Assembly: GCA_943369485.1 (NCBI GenBank)
Contig: CALRNH020000003.1
Span: 1 to 64,000, forward strand
DNA from: ATX-6F1 sp943369485
GTDB taxonomy: Bacteria > Cyanobacteriota > Cyanobacteriia > PCC-6307 > Cyanobiaceae
DNA: 64,000 nt
Direction: 5' to 3'
Shown: positions 1 to 8,102 of the stretch, piece by piece
Layout of the letters: each line of letters starts with the position of its first letter
Position numbering within the stretch: the stretch's first letter is position 1
Position numbers and translations under genes: made by a program
Notes under the pieces: generated by a model
What the model saw: the letters and a program-made list of their open reading frames with translations, nothing else
Told to the model about the DNA's origin: nothing
Databases searched by the model: none

Positions 1-142
1 GGTTCAGCCCCCCAGGGCGGGGACTGGCGGCTGAAAGCAGCAGAGCAATCGCCGAAACAGCCCCCCGCGTGGCGTTCACCTCAGCCGGCGAAACTTCGCC
101 AAGGCCATCCGGTCACGAATTGGCGGCTATTTCAGCGGCCTC
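1..142. other. Non-coding window edge
   Basis: No convincing gene is seen. The segment lies downstream (on the minus strand) of the decayed paralogue that ends at 143. It holds two copies of a short string, TGGCGGCT, near 25 and 121. It may be the trailing part of the pseudogene operon or the 3' flank of a gene outside the window. Confidence 0.4.
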
Positions 143-456
143 CTAGGCCGGCGCCCCATAGGCCCCCTGGCTACCCAACGCTTCCACGGAGCCGTCGTTG
201 AGCGTGTAGGTGGTCTGCGGCACCGTGATGGCCACACCGGTGGTCAGGCCGCTGAGCCCCCAGGAGGCAGCCCTGGGTCCCCACCAGCTCCAGGCGGCAG
301 GATTGACCTGTTACCAGCCTGTGCTCCAGGGCCGCACCCCCCAGTTGCCGCCGTTCCCCCAGGCTGGATGAAAGCCCGAACAGTTGCGGGCGTCCACGCC
401 CCTCCCCAACCCCCGACGCCCACCCCACCGCCGAAGCCGAGGCGAGCCAGAGCTGG
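143..456 (-). pseudogene. Decayed paralogue of the adjacent secreted protein
   Basis: The minus strand encodes a broken copy of the protein at 686-1330. Near 453 it reads ARLGFGGGVGVGGWGG, matching ARLGLGGGIGVGRWGS of the intact gene. It then shifts frame and continues as GFHPAWGNGGNWGVRPWSTG, is cut by an in-frame TAA where the intact copy has Tyr (GWYRVNP), and resumes as QVNPAAWSWWG and VPQTTYTLNDGSVEALG before the stop at 143. It lacks a signal peptide, about 40 residues between the first two blocks, and the stretch between AITS and VFV. The lesions are therefore 5' truncation, at least one frameshift, a premature stop and internal deletions. This is a tandem duplication that has decayed. 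Confidence 0.82.
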
Positions 457-492
457 CTGGATTCCCTGACTGGGAGCCGGAAAACAGGCGAA

Positions 493-672
493 TCACGTCG
501 CAGGCAGTTCGGCCGAAACTCCCATATCGACCGAAAGGATCTGGGCCGATTCAGCGTTGGCATCGGCTTGAGTCAAGGGTTGGGCGCCCTGGCGCAGGCT
601 GATGGCAGCGGCAACAGCGATGGCCACGGCCAGCAGGATCGCGCCGATCAGCAGTTGGCGAAAGCTCGGCAT
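493..672 (-). CDS. Small single-span membrane protein
   Basis: A 59-residue protein starting MPSFRQLLIGAILLAVAI, with one hydrophobic segment at about residues 6-22 and a polar, Gln/Asp-rich tail. I chose the ATG at 672 because GAGGGG lies nine bases upstream; another ATG at 681 sits directly on that GAGGGG. The gene begins only 14 bases after the stop of the larger secreted protein (686-1330), so the two are probably co-transcribed. I do not recognise the family. It could be a short membrane-anchored or exported peptide, but without homologues even its reality is moderate. Confidence 0.5.
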   Translation of the reverse strand: MPSFRQLLIGAILLAVAIAVAAAISLRQGAQPLTQADANAESAQILSVDMGVSAELPAT

Positions 673-685
673 CGTTGGCATCCCC

Positions 686-1330
686 TCAGACCGGTGAACC
701 GAAAGCCACCTGGCAAACGGCATTCAGCAGCTGTGCTTCGGCGGCTGAGGCCGGCACCTGGCCGTTCAGCAGGCCCTGCTGGCAGTTCGCTCCGCCAAAC
801 AACTGATTGACCCCGCCATCCACGCTGTAGAAGAAGCTGGCGCCACCAGTGCCCACCGCCTCCACCGACCCGTAGTTGAGTTGATAGGTGGTCTGGGGAA
901 CCACAAAAACCGGCGACTGTTGCGCTGCAGCCGTGTTCACAAGGGAGGTGATCGCGGCACCAGTGGCCAGCCCCGTAAGCCCCCAGGCAGAGGCGTTGGC
1001 GCCCCACCAATCCCAACCGGCTGGATTGACCCGGTACCAACCGGCGGTCCAGGGCCGTGCTTCCCAGTAGCCGCCGTTCACCCAGGCCGGATGGAAGCCG
1101 GCGTAGGGCCGCGCGTAGAAATCTGCCCCCGCTGCGCTGACGCCGACCCCCGGACGCACCCCGGCGCCATAGACGGGGTGATAGCCGCCGAAGCCCACTC
1201 CGGATCCCCAGCGGCCAACGCCAATCCCTCCACCCAGGCCGAGGCGCGCCTGGGCTGGATCGGAGGCCGGCAGCAACCCGAGGCCCAGGATCGCGATCAG
1301 CGTGGTCAGGATCGTTCTTCTGAAGGCCAT
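686..1330 (-). CDS. Secreted Gly/Trp/Tyr-rich hypothetical protein
   Basis: A 214-residue protein with a Sec signal peptide (MAFRRTILTTLIAILGLGLL, cleavage probably after the AQA near residue 28). The mature part starts glycine-rich (LGLGGGIGVGRWGSGVGFGG) and then carries the aromatic block GFHPAWVNGGYWEARPWTAG. The C-terminal part contains VPQTTYQLNYGSVEAVG and two cysteines (GGANCQQG and NAVCQVAF) that could form a disulfide. I know similar proteins only as uncharacterised cyanobacterial exported proteins. A degraded paralogue lies just downstream (143-456) and a small membrane protein lies between them, suggesting one locus duplicated locally. No enzyme motif is visible. Confidence 0.8.
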   Translation of the reverse strand: MAFRRTILTTLIAILGLGLLPASDPAQARLGLGGGIGVGRWGSGVGFGGYHPVYGAGVRPGVGVSAAGADFYARPYAGFHPAWVNGGYWEARPWTAGWYRVNPAGWDWWGANASAWGLTGLATGAAITSLVNTAAAQQSPVFVVPQTTYQLNYGSVEAVGTGGASFFYSVDGGVNQLFGGANCQQGLLNGQVPASAAEAQLLNAVCQVAFGSPV

Positions 1331-1443
1331 CGCAGCGTGCCATTCGTTGGTGCAAGCCTATTCAGCTTCAACGGCCGGCAGCCTCAGAACAAGAACCTCA
1401 CCCCACCTCCATGGCCCTCAGGTTCCATGCCGGGACGTCTGCT

Positions 1444-1935
1444 TCAGTTGCAGCCCTGGACAGAGATCCTGTAGCTGAAGCCGAGGGCGCCGGGCTGGGA
1501 GCTGGCGCCGATCTTGAAGTTCATCAAGCTCGTGCGCCGGCCAGGGATCGATGGAAACGGCCCGAACATCCGCCCGGTGCCCTGCGGGGGCGTCAGGTTG
1601 ACGTTGAACAGGCGAAGGCTGTCCCGGTCGGTGAAGATCATGAATCCCTGCACCGGATAGGTGGCCTTGTCCGTGGAGGTGGCCGTGAAGAAGAAGCGGT
1701 AGCTGCTGAACGGCCGATCAACGATGAAATCGGTGTTCCAGTTCGTGCGTCCCAGCAACCGGCCGGGGCCCACCTGCTTGGAGACCACAGGATCCGTACC
1801 GCCTCCAAGGGGCATGAGGAAGCTGCAGGTGCTCTGGGCTGAGGCCGGGGCGGTTGTGCCCAGAGCGATGGCTGCCATCAGAGCAGCCACCGCCACCCGG
1901 CTCGCCCCTGCCCGTTGGGTCGTTGATGGCGTCAT
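1444..1935 (-). CDS. Secreted hypothetical protein, copy 1 of a two-member family
   Basis: A 163-residue exported protein. The signal peptide ends near ASAQS at about residue 34. The mature domain has a Cys near each end (STCSFLMPLGGG and SVQGCN) and the core motifs GRTNWNTDFIV, GTGRMFGPFPSIPG and GASSQPGALGFSYRISVQGC. A second member lies at 41751-42257 and shares almost all of these blocks (GKTNWNTDFIV, GTGRMFGPFPAIPG, GASSDPGALGFSYRISVQGC). Two conserved terminal cysteines suggest a disulfide-closed periplasmic beta domain. Function is unknown. The gene stands alone between the secreted-protein locus and exonuclease III. Confidence 0.82.
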   Translation of the reverse strand: MTPSTTQRAGASRVAVAALMAAIALGTTAPASAQSTCSFLMPLGGGTDPVVSKQVGPGRLLGRTNWNTDFIVDRPFSSYRFFFTATSTDKATYPVQGFMIFTDRDSLRLFNVNLTPPQGTGRMFGPFPSIPGRRTSLMNFKIGASSQPGALGFSYRISVQGCN

Positions 1936-1986
1936 CGTTCGCGGCAGCGGTTTGCGGAACCTTATGGCCGAACGGCCCCCAGCCCT

Positions 1987-2823
1987 TCAATAGCCCCCGT
2001 AGCCACCCTCCTCGTGTTCCTCCTCTTCGGGAAGCTGCAGGTTCACCACCACCGGGGCATGGTCGCTGGGCTTGTCGTTGCCTCGCACGGCCTTGTGGAT
2101 CACACAGCCCGTGGCCCACACCAGCAGGTCTTCGGAGAGGTAGATGTGATCAATCCGCCATCCCCGGTCACGGTCCCAGGCGCCACTGCGGTAGTCCCAC
2201 CAGCTCCAGTGGCCGCTCCCTTGTTCGAAGAGGCGGAACACATCGCTCAAGCGCCCGTTCAAGGCGCCCGTCAACGCCGAGCGTTCGGCCTCGCTGGCCA
2301 TGATCCCGCCCGTGAGCCGACCGGGGTCGTGGAGGTCGCGATCCTCCAGGGCGATGTTGAAATCCCCCACCATGCAAAGGGGATCGCCTTCCAGCTCCAG
2401 GACCCCCAGGTAGCGCCCCAGGCAGTTCAACCAGCGCAATTTGTAGGCGTATTTCTCTGAACTCAACGCTGAGCCGTTGGGCACGTAGAGGTTGAGCACG
2501 CGCACCCCTTCGATGCGGGCACTGATCACGCGTTTCTGCTCCCCCAGCTCGCCCGCTTCGGCGTCCTCCGGCAGCAGGGCGGCAAAGCCGATGCGCACAT
2601 CTTCCAGTGGGTGCAGGCTCAGGATCGCGACGCCGTTGTAGGCCTTCTGGCCGCTGATCACCAGCTCGTAGCCCAGGGCGGTGAAGGCGTCGGCGGGGAA
2701 GCTGCCGTCTTCAACCTTGGTCTCCTGCAGACAGAGCACATCGGGGCGTTCCTGCTGGAGCCAATCCACCACCTGATCCAGGCGGCTGCGCACCGAGTTC
2801 ACGTTCCAGGTGGCGATGCGCAT
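1987..2823 (-). CDS. xth: Exodeoxyribonuclease III (AP endonuclease)
   Basis: A 278-residue protein of the EEP exonuclease III family, which cleaves 5' of abasic sites and removes 3' blocking groups in base-excision repair. Motifs run in order: MRIATWNVNSVRSRL at the N-terminus, LCLQETKVED with the metal-binding Glu, YNGVAILS, NLYVPNGSA, MVGDFNIALEDRDLHDP with the catalytic Asp/Asn, WWDYRSGAWDRDRGWRIDH and the terminal SDHAPVVV. The start at 2823 is preferred because MRIATWN is the usual N-terminus; an upstream in-frame extension would add ten unconserved residues. The C-terminus ends in an acidic-Gly tail (EEEEHEEGGYGGY) that is longer than usual. Confidence 0.96.
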   Translation of the reverse strand: MRIATWNVNSVRSRLDQVVDWLQQERPDVLCLQETKVEDGSFPADAFTALGYELVISGQKAYNGVAILSLHPLEDVRIGFAALLPEDAEAGELGEQKRVISARIEGVRVLNLYVPNGSALSSEKYAYKLRWLNCLGRYLGVLELEGDPLCMVGDFNIALEDRDLHDPGRLTGGIMASEAERSALTGALNGRLSDVFRLFEQGSGHWSWWDYRSGAWDRDRGWRIDHIYLSEDLLVWATGCVIHKAVRGNDKPSDHAPVVVNLQLPEEEEHEEGGYGGY

Positions 2824-2884
2824 GCGCTTCGTCCGCTTCTCGCTTGGAGCCACCTAGCATCGTTCCATCACGGCACCAGGGGCG

Positions 2885-3223
2885 ATGGGGCGCAACCGAA
2901 CGGGTCTTGCGGCGGGCGGGGCCAGCCTCATGGCTTCCCTGGCCATGGCGCTGACCACCACGGCGGCGCTGGCCCAGACCAACAATCCCTACGGCGGCAA
3001 ATCAACGCAGGAGGAGCAGTTCCTCGATTACGGCCCCGGCACCGGCAAGCCAAAAAGCATTTTTGATGCCAAGAACCCCGGCGACCTGATCAACACCCTG
3101 CGCAAGGGGGCGGCCATGGATGACGCCACCCCTCCCGGTGATGCGGTGGACCAGGCCCTCAGGGCGTTGGAGGCGCAGAATTCCCCGGCGCCGGCTTCGG
3201 GGACGCAGCTGAAGGGACCTTGA
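2885..3223 (+). CDS. Small secreted hypothetical protein
   Basis: A 112-residue protein with a twin-Arg-like or Sec signal peptide (hydrophobic run to about residue 30, cleavage after TTAALA). The short mature part contains NPYGGKSTQEEQFLDYGPGT and KSIFDAKNPGDLINTLRKG and ends in a Pro/Ala-rich low-complexity tail. No catalytic motif is seen. It diverges from exonuclease III. Its 3' end overlaps the convergent TPR gene by 65 bases, so one C-terminus is coded inside the other. It resembles other short exported cyanobacterial proteins of unknown role. Confidence 0.75.
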   Translation: MGRNRTGLAAGGASLMASLAMALTTTAALAQTNNPYGGKSTQEEQFLDYGPGTGKPKSIFDAKNPGDLINTLRKGAAMDDATPPGDAVDQALRALEAQNSPAPASGTQLKGP

Positions 3224-4022
3224 GGCTGCGCAGGGGCGCCAGACCCCAGTCGGTGGCCACCTGATCCAGTCGCGGGTCGTCCTTGTCTGGGCTGCGCTCC
3301 CTGGCCTTGGCCAGGGCGTCCTGGGCCCCCTTGGTGTCGCCGGCCTCCTGCTTGAGCAGGGCCATCGCCAGCAGCGGCCTCGGGTCTCTGGGGTGGTCCG
3401 CTGCCAGCTTGAGGTAAAGCGCTTCGGCGGCGCCCCCCTGCTTCTGGCGCTGGAGCAGGTCCGCCAGCAACAGGCCCAACGGAAGGGCCTTGGCGGTGGC
3501 CGGTGCTGTGTTGGCCTTGAGGAACGCCGCCTGGAGCTGGGCCTGGGCCTCGCCGCCGCGTCCCTGTTCCACCTGCAGCAGGGTGCGCAGTTGCAGGGCC
3601 TCCATGCGATCGGGGGAGAGGTTGAGGATCTGGCGCACCTCCCTTTCGGCCCCGGCGCGATCGTTCTGGTCGCGGCGCAGCTCTGCCAGCAACAACCGCA
3701 GGGGCCAGCGCTCCGGGTTCTGGTCCGCCAGCCGCTCCAGGAGTTTGGTGGCCTCGGTCTTCTGCTCGAGGGCCAGCAGGATCTGCAGCAGCCGTTCCTT
3801 CTCCGCCTCGCTGGCCCGGCCCTGGTCGACGGAGCGCTGCAGTTGCTGGGCCTGGCGCTGGAGGGCGATCTGGGGGGGCAAAGGCCCCCTGGCCCCCGCT
3901 GAGCGCTGGCCCAGCCACCAGCCCCCAGCCAGGCAGATCCCGGCCAGGGCGGCGATCAGCACCCCCAGCCCCAGGCTGATTCGCGCTCCAGTGCCGGAGC
4001 CGGGGGGCGTGCGCGGGGCCAT
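3159..4022 (-). CDS. Membrane-anchored tetratricopeptide-repeat protein
   Basis: A 287-residue protein with a single N-terminal membrane helix (GLGVLIAALAGICLAGGWWL, about residues 19-38) followed by helical repeats with TPR signatures such as EATKLLERLADQNPERWPL, AEREVRQILNLSPDRMEAL and AEALYLKLAADHPRDPRPL. The topology suggests a periplasmic or thylakoid-lumen scaffold resembling the TPR half of CcmH/CycH-like assembly factors, but no partner gene is adjacent. It diverges from the hypothetical gene at 4106 with about 80 bases between starts. The C-terminal Pro-rich tail lies in the overlap with the convergent gene. Confidence 0.8.
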   Translation of the reverse strand: MAPRTPPGSGTGARISLGLGVLIAALAGICLAGGWWLGQRSAGARGPLPPQIALQRQAQQLQRSVDQGRASEAEKERLLQILLALEQKTEATKLLERLADQNPERWPLRLLLAELRRDQNDRAGAEREVRQILNLSPDRMEALQLRTLLQVEQGRGGEAQAQLQAAFLKANTAPATAKALPLGLLLADLLQRQKQGGAAEALYLKLAADHPRDPRPLLAMALLKQEAGDTKGAQDALAKARERSPDKDDPRLDQVATDWGLAPLRSLKVPSAASPKPAPGNSAPPTP

Positions 4023-4105
4023 GGTCTGGGTGTGGTTGGGGCTCAGTCTGGGGCAAGGGAGCAGGACTACATTGACCCTCGGGCCAAGGGTTGCCCCCAG
4101 AGACC

Positions 4106-4894
4106 ATGCGTCACCATCCGATTTCCCCGGTCACCGAACCGCTGCAGTACCGGGCCATCGGCGTGGTCAGGGGGCGCTATGTCCCCGATGACGCCGAGCA
4201 GCTCACCCGGGGCCACATCCACACCGATGACGGCACCTTGATCGAAGCCGTGGTGCTGGGGCGGGTGCTGAACCTGATGCGGCGTCACCTGGATCTCGGG
4301 CAGCCCCACCTCTGGGTGGTCTATCCCCGCTTTCGTGAAGCCGACTTTCTCCACCTGCAGATGGTGGGGGTGTGGGAACCGAGCACCCTGGCGGCAGAAC
4401 CTGACGGGGCTGGGACGGACGGGTCCGAGCCAGCCGAAGCCAGCACAACGGTCATCAAGGCAGCGGATGCCACCTCAACCGATGCCCTGCCCGAGGGCGA
4501 TGACTACTTCTCGGTGCGCGGTGAACTGATCTACACCCGCCCGGAAAGCTCCGATCTGGTGATCAAGGTTCGCCAGCAGCCCCGCCCCGACGGCAGCCGG
4601 CCCACCCCGTTCAAGCTGCAGCTCAAAGGGACCGTGCCCATGGAGCACCTGCGTCACTTCGTCGCCCTAGACCTGCGCCGCCAGGGCCAGCAGCTTCACC
4701 TGGAGCGCTTCGAGGTGATCGCCCCCATGCCCCAGCGGGGCAACCGTGGGGGCAAGGCCAAGGGCAAGGGCGACCGGGGCCCCGCCCGCGACGGCTCCCG
4801 CAGTGGCCCCCCCCGCAGCGGGCCCGCCACTGGGCCCGCCACAGGCCCTGCCTCTGGTCCCCACCGCAACGCCATCAGCCGGCCCGGCCGCTGA
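4106..4894 (+). CDS. Conserved cyanobacterial hypothetical protein
   Basis: A 262-residue protein beginning MRHHPISPVTEPLQYRAIGV; the ATG at 4106 is preferred over an in-frame TTG 15 bases earlier. The N-terminal part (YRAIGVVRGRYVPDDAEQL, LIEAVVLGRVLNL, LWVVYPR) and a second block (YFSVRGELIYT, LKGTVPMEHLRHFVALDLRR) look like two halves of one beta-rich domain separated by an acidic linker. The last 50 residues are a basic Gly/Pro tail with repeated SGPATGPATGP units. The family is familiar from cyanobacteria but has no assigned function; a basic low-complexity tail would suit nucleic-acid or surface contacts. It heads the run that leads to the peptidase and larC. Confidence 0.8.
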   Translation: MRHHPISPVTEPLQYRAIGVVRGRYVPDDAEQLTRGHIHTDDGTLIEAVVLGRVLNLMRRHLDLGQPHLWVVYPRFREADFLHLQMVGVWEPSTLAAEPDGAGTDGSEPAEASTTVIKAADATSTDALPEGDDYFSVRGELIYTRPESSDLVIKVRQQPRPDGSRPTPFKLQLKGTVPMEHLRHFVALDLRRQGQQLHLERFEVIAPMPQRGNRGGKAKGKGDRGPARDGSRSGPPRSGPATGPATGPASGPHRNAISRPGR

Positions 4895-4895
4895 G

Positions 4896-5012
4896 ATGGG
4901 GCTCTGGCCAGCCACCAGCGGTCCCTGGATTCAGGGGTCCAGCGTCGTTCTGCTGGGCTCCTGCCTCGGCGCCCGTCTGGGCCGATCCCTGATCGGGGCT
5001 GCGCTCCCATGA
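4896..5012 (+). CDS. Possible 38-residue leader or small peptide
   Basis: A short frame (MGLWPATSGPWIQGSSVVLL...) begins one base after the stop of the previous gene and its stop codon overlaps the ATG of the next (ATGA at 5009-5012). The tight coupling on both sides suggests it is translated, but there is no recognisable family and the composition is ordinary. It could simply be an accidental frame between two co-transcribed genes. Confidence 0.3.
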   Translation: MGLWPATSGPWIQGSSVVLLGSCLGARLGRSLIGAALP

Positions 5013-5740
5013 GTCGCCCTGATCAGAACGGCACAGCGCCACCGGACGCCCGGCGTTCCAACGACCCAAGCACCAGCGATGACGGTCCGGCCCTGCGGGC
5101 GGGCCTGGCGGTGGGGGGTGTCACCCTGGCGGCGTTGCTGGGTCCGCTGGTGGGGCTGGGTCCAGGGCCGATCGCCCTGGGGGCGGCAGCGGCCCTGGCG
5201 ACCCTCAGCCTGGATGCCGCCCGCTTCGGGGGCCTGGGCGGCCACCTGCTGGCGGAAGCCTTGCCCGGCGGCCGGGCCCGGCTGCGGCGCATCGCCCTGC
5301 ACGAAGCGGCCCATGCCCTGGTCGCGGCCGAGAACGGCCTCACGGTGGTCCAGGTGCTGGTGGGCAGCCTGGCCTGCCTGCGGGCCGGATTGCGTTGCAA
5401 TGGCAGCACCGCCTTCGAGCTGCCGGCGGCGGCCAAGTTGCCCGCTGAGGATCTGCGCCGCTGGAGCCGCATGCTCCAGGCCGGCATGGTGGCCGAGGAA
5501 CTGCACTACGGCAGCGCCCGGGGCGGCGCCGATGACCGGGCGCTGCTGGGACGCCTGTGGGGGCTCTCCGGCTACGACGTGGCCACGGCCCAGATGGAAC
5601 AGCGCCGCGCCCGGCGGGAGGTGGAGCAGTGGCTGCGACGGGAGGCGGTCCGGCTCGAGGCGGAGGCCGAGCGGCTGCTGGCTGGTGCCCCCACCGTGCT
5701 GAGACCCACGGCCCTGGGCGCCATGAGGCTGGCCCCATGA
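5009..5740 (+). CDS. FtsH/M41-like membrane zinc metallopeptidase
   Basis: A 243-residue protein. Residues 29-70 hold two hydrophobic segments. The zinc-binding motif HEAAH lies at about residues 97-101 in IALHEAAHALVAAENGL, the form typical of the peptidase M41 domain of FtsH. Later GMVAEELHYGSARGGADD resembles the third-ligand region of M41 (the AEE...G..TGA..D region in FtsH). No AAA ATPase domain is present, so this is a stand-alone, short M41-like protein as found in cyanobacteria. The gene overlaps the larC start (ATGA), so both are probably translated from one mRNA. The substrate is unknown. Confidence 0.75.
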   Translation: MSRPDQNGTAPPDARRSNDPSTSDDGPALRAGLAVGGVTLAALLGPLVGLGPGPIALGAAAALATLSLDAARFGGLGGHLLAEALPGGRARLRRIALHEAAHALVAAENGLTVVQVLVGSLACLRAGLRCNGSTAFELPAAAKLPAEDLRRWSRMLQAGMVAEELHYGSARGGADDRALLGRLWGLSGYDVATAQMEQRRARREVEQWLRREAVRLEAEAERLLAGAPTVLRPTALGAMRLAP

Positions 5741-6969
5741 CCCTGGCCCCGATGACCCTGGCCTATGTCGATTGCCCCACCGGCCTGGCGGGGGACATGC
5801 TGCTGGCGGCTCTCTTCGACCTGGGCCTGCCCCGGGAGCGGGTGGAGGAGCCCCTGGCCCAACTGGGGCTCACGGGGGCCTACGGGCTGCAGTGGCACCA
5901 GGGCTCCAGCGGCGGGCTGCGGGGCATCGCGCTCAAGGTGGAGGCGCTGGAGCCGCAGCCGCCCCATCGCCACTGGAGCGAACTGAAGGCCTTGCTGGAG
6001 GCGAGCCCCCTGCAGCACGACCTGCGCGCTCGGGTGCTGGCGGTGTTCACCCGGCTGGCGGAGGCGGAGGGAGCGGTGCATGGCCACCCGCCCGAGCAGG
6101 TGCATTTCCACGAGGTGGGCGCCATCGATGCCCTGGTGGATGTGGTCGGGGTCTGCGCCGGGTTGCTGCACTTCGGCGTTGAGGAGCTGATCTGCGCGCC
6201 GCCACCGGCCGGCCATGGAACCGTGCGCACCGCCCACGGGCTGCTGCCCCTGCCCGCCCCCGCGGTGCTGGAGCTGGCGGCCCGCGCCGCCGTGCCCCTG
6301 GCCAGCAGTGAAGGGTTTCCCGCCGGAGAGCTCACCACCCCCACGGGCCTGGCCCTGATGGCCACCTGGGCGAGCTGCTTCGCGCTGCCTCCGGCCCTGG
6401 TGCCCCAGCGGGTGGGCATCGGTCTGGGCAGCCGCCGCCTCGATCGCCCCAACCTTTTGCGCCTCTGGCTGGCCGAGCCCCGCCCCGCATGGACAAGCCA
6501 GGGGCCCGATGGTGATGAGATCCTCGAGCCCCTGCTCCTGCAGCAGGCCCAGGTGGATGACGCGAGCCCCGAGGATCTGGCCTTTTTGATCGAGGAACTG
6601 CGCGGGGCGGGGGCCCTGGAGGTGTATAGCCAGCCGATCGCGATGAAGAAGGGGCGCCCAGCGGCGCTGATCAGCGTGCTTGTGCCGCCCGATCGCGCTG
6701 GCGCCCTGCGCAGAATCTGGTGGGCCCATGGCAGCAGCCTGGGGGTGCGCGAACAGCTCCAGTGCCGCTGGAGCCTGCCCCGTAGCAGCCGCAGCCTGGC
6801 CACCGCCTGGGGTCCGGTGCGGATCAAGGAGGCGTTCAGCCCCCAGGGGCGCCGCTCGATGAAGCCGGAGTACGAGGATCTCGCGCTGCTGGCCCGCCGC
6901 CACGGCCTTTCGCTGCAACAGTTGCGCGCGGCGGTGCAGGCGGCCTGGGCCAGCGAGGAGAAGCCATGA
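5737..6969 (+). CDS. larC: LarC-like nickel-pincer cofactor protein
   Basis: A 410-residue member of the LarC / UPF0272 family. LarC inserts nickel into the pyridinium dithiocarboxylate mononucleotide cofactor of lactate racemase and related enzymes. Diagnostic blocks are AYVDCPTGLAGDMLLAAL at the N-terminus, VHFHEVGAIDALVDVVG with the His pair, GHGTVRTAHGLLPLPAPA, GELTTPTGLALMATWA and, in the C-terminal half, ARVDD-like QAQVDDASPEDLAFLIEEL and MKKGRPA. The start at 5737 overlaps the stop of the peptidase gene. LarB and LarE are not in this window. In cyanobacteria this family is widespread even without lactate racemase, so the client enzyme is uncertain. Confidence 0.88.
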   Translation: MTLAPMTLAYVDCPTGLAGDMLLAALFDLGLPRERVEEPLAQLGLTGAYGLQWHQGSSGGLRGIALKVEALEPQPPHRHWSELKALLEASPLQHDLRARVLAVFTRLAEAEGAVHGHPPEQVHFHEVGAIDALVDVVGVCAGLLHFGVEELICAPPPAGHGTVRTAHGLLPLPAPAVLELAARAAVPLASSEGFPAGELTTPTGLALMATWASCFALPPALVPQRVGIGLGSRRLDRPNLLRLWLAEPRPAWTSQGPDGDEILEPLLLQQAQVDDASPEDLAFLIEELRGAGALEVYSQPIAMKKGRPAALISVLVPPDRAGALRRIWWAHGSSLGVREQLQCRWSLPRSSRSLATAWGPVRIKEAFSPQGRRSMKPEYEDLALLARRHGLSLQQLRAAVQAAWASEEKP

Positions 6970-8087
6970 CGGGCCCTGGCATCAGGTTGATCCAGCGCCG
7001 CTGGCACAACCTTCGCCACTGGCTCTTCCAGCGCCACTGGCTGTCCCAGCGCCGCTTTCTGTTCCAGCGCCACGGGCCAAAGCTTCCGCCCCTGCCGGGC
7101 GGATCCCGCCTCTGGGTGGCTCTGGCGAGCCTGGGCTTCGTGCTCGCTGCCCTGCTCAACAACGGCCGCCAACTGGCCCAGCTCTTCCTGGATGCCCAGG
7201 GCTGGGCCTGGCTGCTGCTGGGGGTAGGGGTGAGCCTGCTGAGCCTGGTGGCCAATGGGCTGGCCTGGGGCCTCTGCCTGCGCTGGCTTGGCTTGACCCC
7301 CGACTGGGGGAGCACCGTGCTGCTGTTTCTGGCCAGCAACCTGCGCAAGTACCTGCCCGGCGGCATCTGGCACCTGGTGCAGCGGATCCAGGTCCTGCGC
7401 GGCGGTGGTGTCGTCACGGCCAGCCCCCAGACGGCCCATCGGGCGGTGCTGGCGGTGCTGCTGGATCCGCTGCTGATGGCGGCGGCGGCCCTGGCCCTGG
7501 TGCCCCTGGGTCTGTGGCCCTTGCAGGGGGCGGACCGGCTGGCGCTGTTGGCCCTGCTGCCGTTGCTGGCCCTGGCGCCCCGCTGGTTCCGGCCCTTGCT
7601 GGGGGCCCTGGAGCGGCGGAGGCTGCTCCAGCTGAGCGCCCGGCTTCCCGAGGATGAGGCCCTGCAGCTAGAGGTGACCAACCAGCTGGGGGCTGAGGCC
7701 GCCGCGCCAACCCTGAGCGGCTACCCCCTGGTACCCCTGCTGGCGGAACTGGTGTTCGTGCTGCTGCGCTTCGGAGGATTTGCCTGCTGTGTGCTGGCCT
7801 TTGATCAACAGCTCTCCCTGGGCTGGGGCCACTGGTTGGCGGGCTTCGCCCTGGCCTGGACCGCCGGACTGGTGGTGCCCGGGGCGCCGGGGGGGCTCGG
7901 GGTGTTCGAGGCCACCCTGCTGCTGCGCCTGGGGCTTGAGCTACCCGAAGGGCCTCTGCTGGCGGTCGCCCTCAGCTACCGCCTGGTGACCGTGGTGGCG
8001 GATCTGATGGCGGCGGGCACGGCCCACCTCGACCAGCGCTGGTGGGCACGGACCCGCCCGCCGGGTCAGCCACTTAATCGCAATTAG
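6966..8087 (+). CDS. Flippase-like (LPG synthase TM domain) membrane protein
   Basis: A 373-residue polytopic protein of the UPF0104 / lysylphosphatidylglycerol synthase transmembrane family, with about eight hydrophobic segments. The typical motif NLRKYLPGGIWHLVQR lies at about residues 122-137, and the C-terminal PGAPGGLGVFEATLL is another family hallmark. The family is thought to translocate lipids or lipid-linked sugars. The N-terminal 40 residues are odd: a cytoplasmic stretch with repeated QRRW / RHWL / QRHW / QRRF units encoded by near-repeats of CAGCGCCACTGG. The gene overlaps the larC stop (ATGA). Confidence 0.82.
   Translation: MTGPGIRLIQRRWHNLRHWLFQRHWLSQRRFLFQRHGPKLPPLPGGSRLWVALASLGFVLAALLNNGRQLAQLFLDAQGWAWLLLGVGVSLLSLVANGLAWGLCLRWLGLTPDWGSTVLLFLASNLRKYLPGGIWHLVQRIQVLRGGGVVTASPQTAHRAVLAVLLDPLLMAAAALALVPLGLWPLQGADRLALLALLPLLALAPRWFRPLLGALERRRLLQLSARLPEDEALQLEVTNQLGAEAAAPTLSGYPLVPLLAELVFVLLRFGGFACCVLAFDQQLSLGWGHWLAGFALAWTAGLVVPGAPGGLGVFEATLLLRLGLELPEGPLLAVALSYRLVTVVADLMAAGTAHLDQRWWARTRPPGQPLNRN
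6993..7079 (+). repeat. Imperfect coding repeats (QR[R/H]W units)
   Basis: Four to five imperfect copies of a unit around CAGCGCCACTGG-CTGT/CTCTTC, period about 24 bases, encode the basic-aromatic N-terminal tail of the flippase-like protein. The pattern suggests growth by slippage or unequal exchange. Confidence 0.6.
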
Positions 8088-8102
8088 GCCTACTCTTGAG
8101 AA

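Noticed and set aside
143..456. Stop-codon readthrough or recoding in the paralogue
   Set aside because: The internal stop is TAA, and the same copy also lacks a signal peptide and changes frame, so decay is the simpler reading.
5572..6918. Long minus-strand frame opposite larC
   Set aside because: Gln/Ala/Arg-rich composition without domains; larC on the plus strand has clear family motifs.
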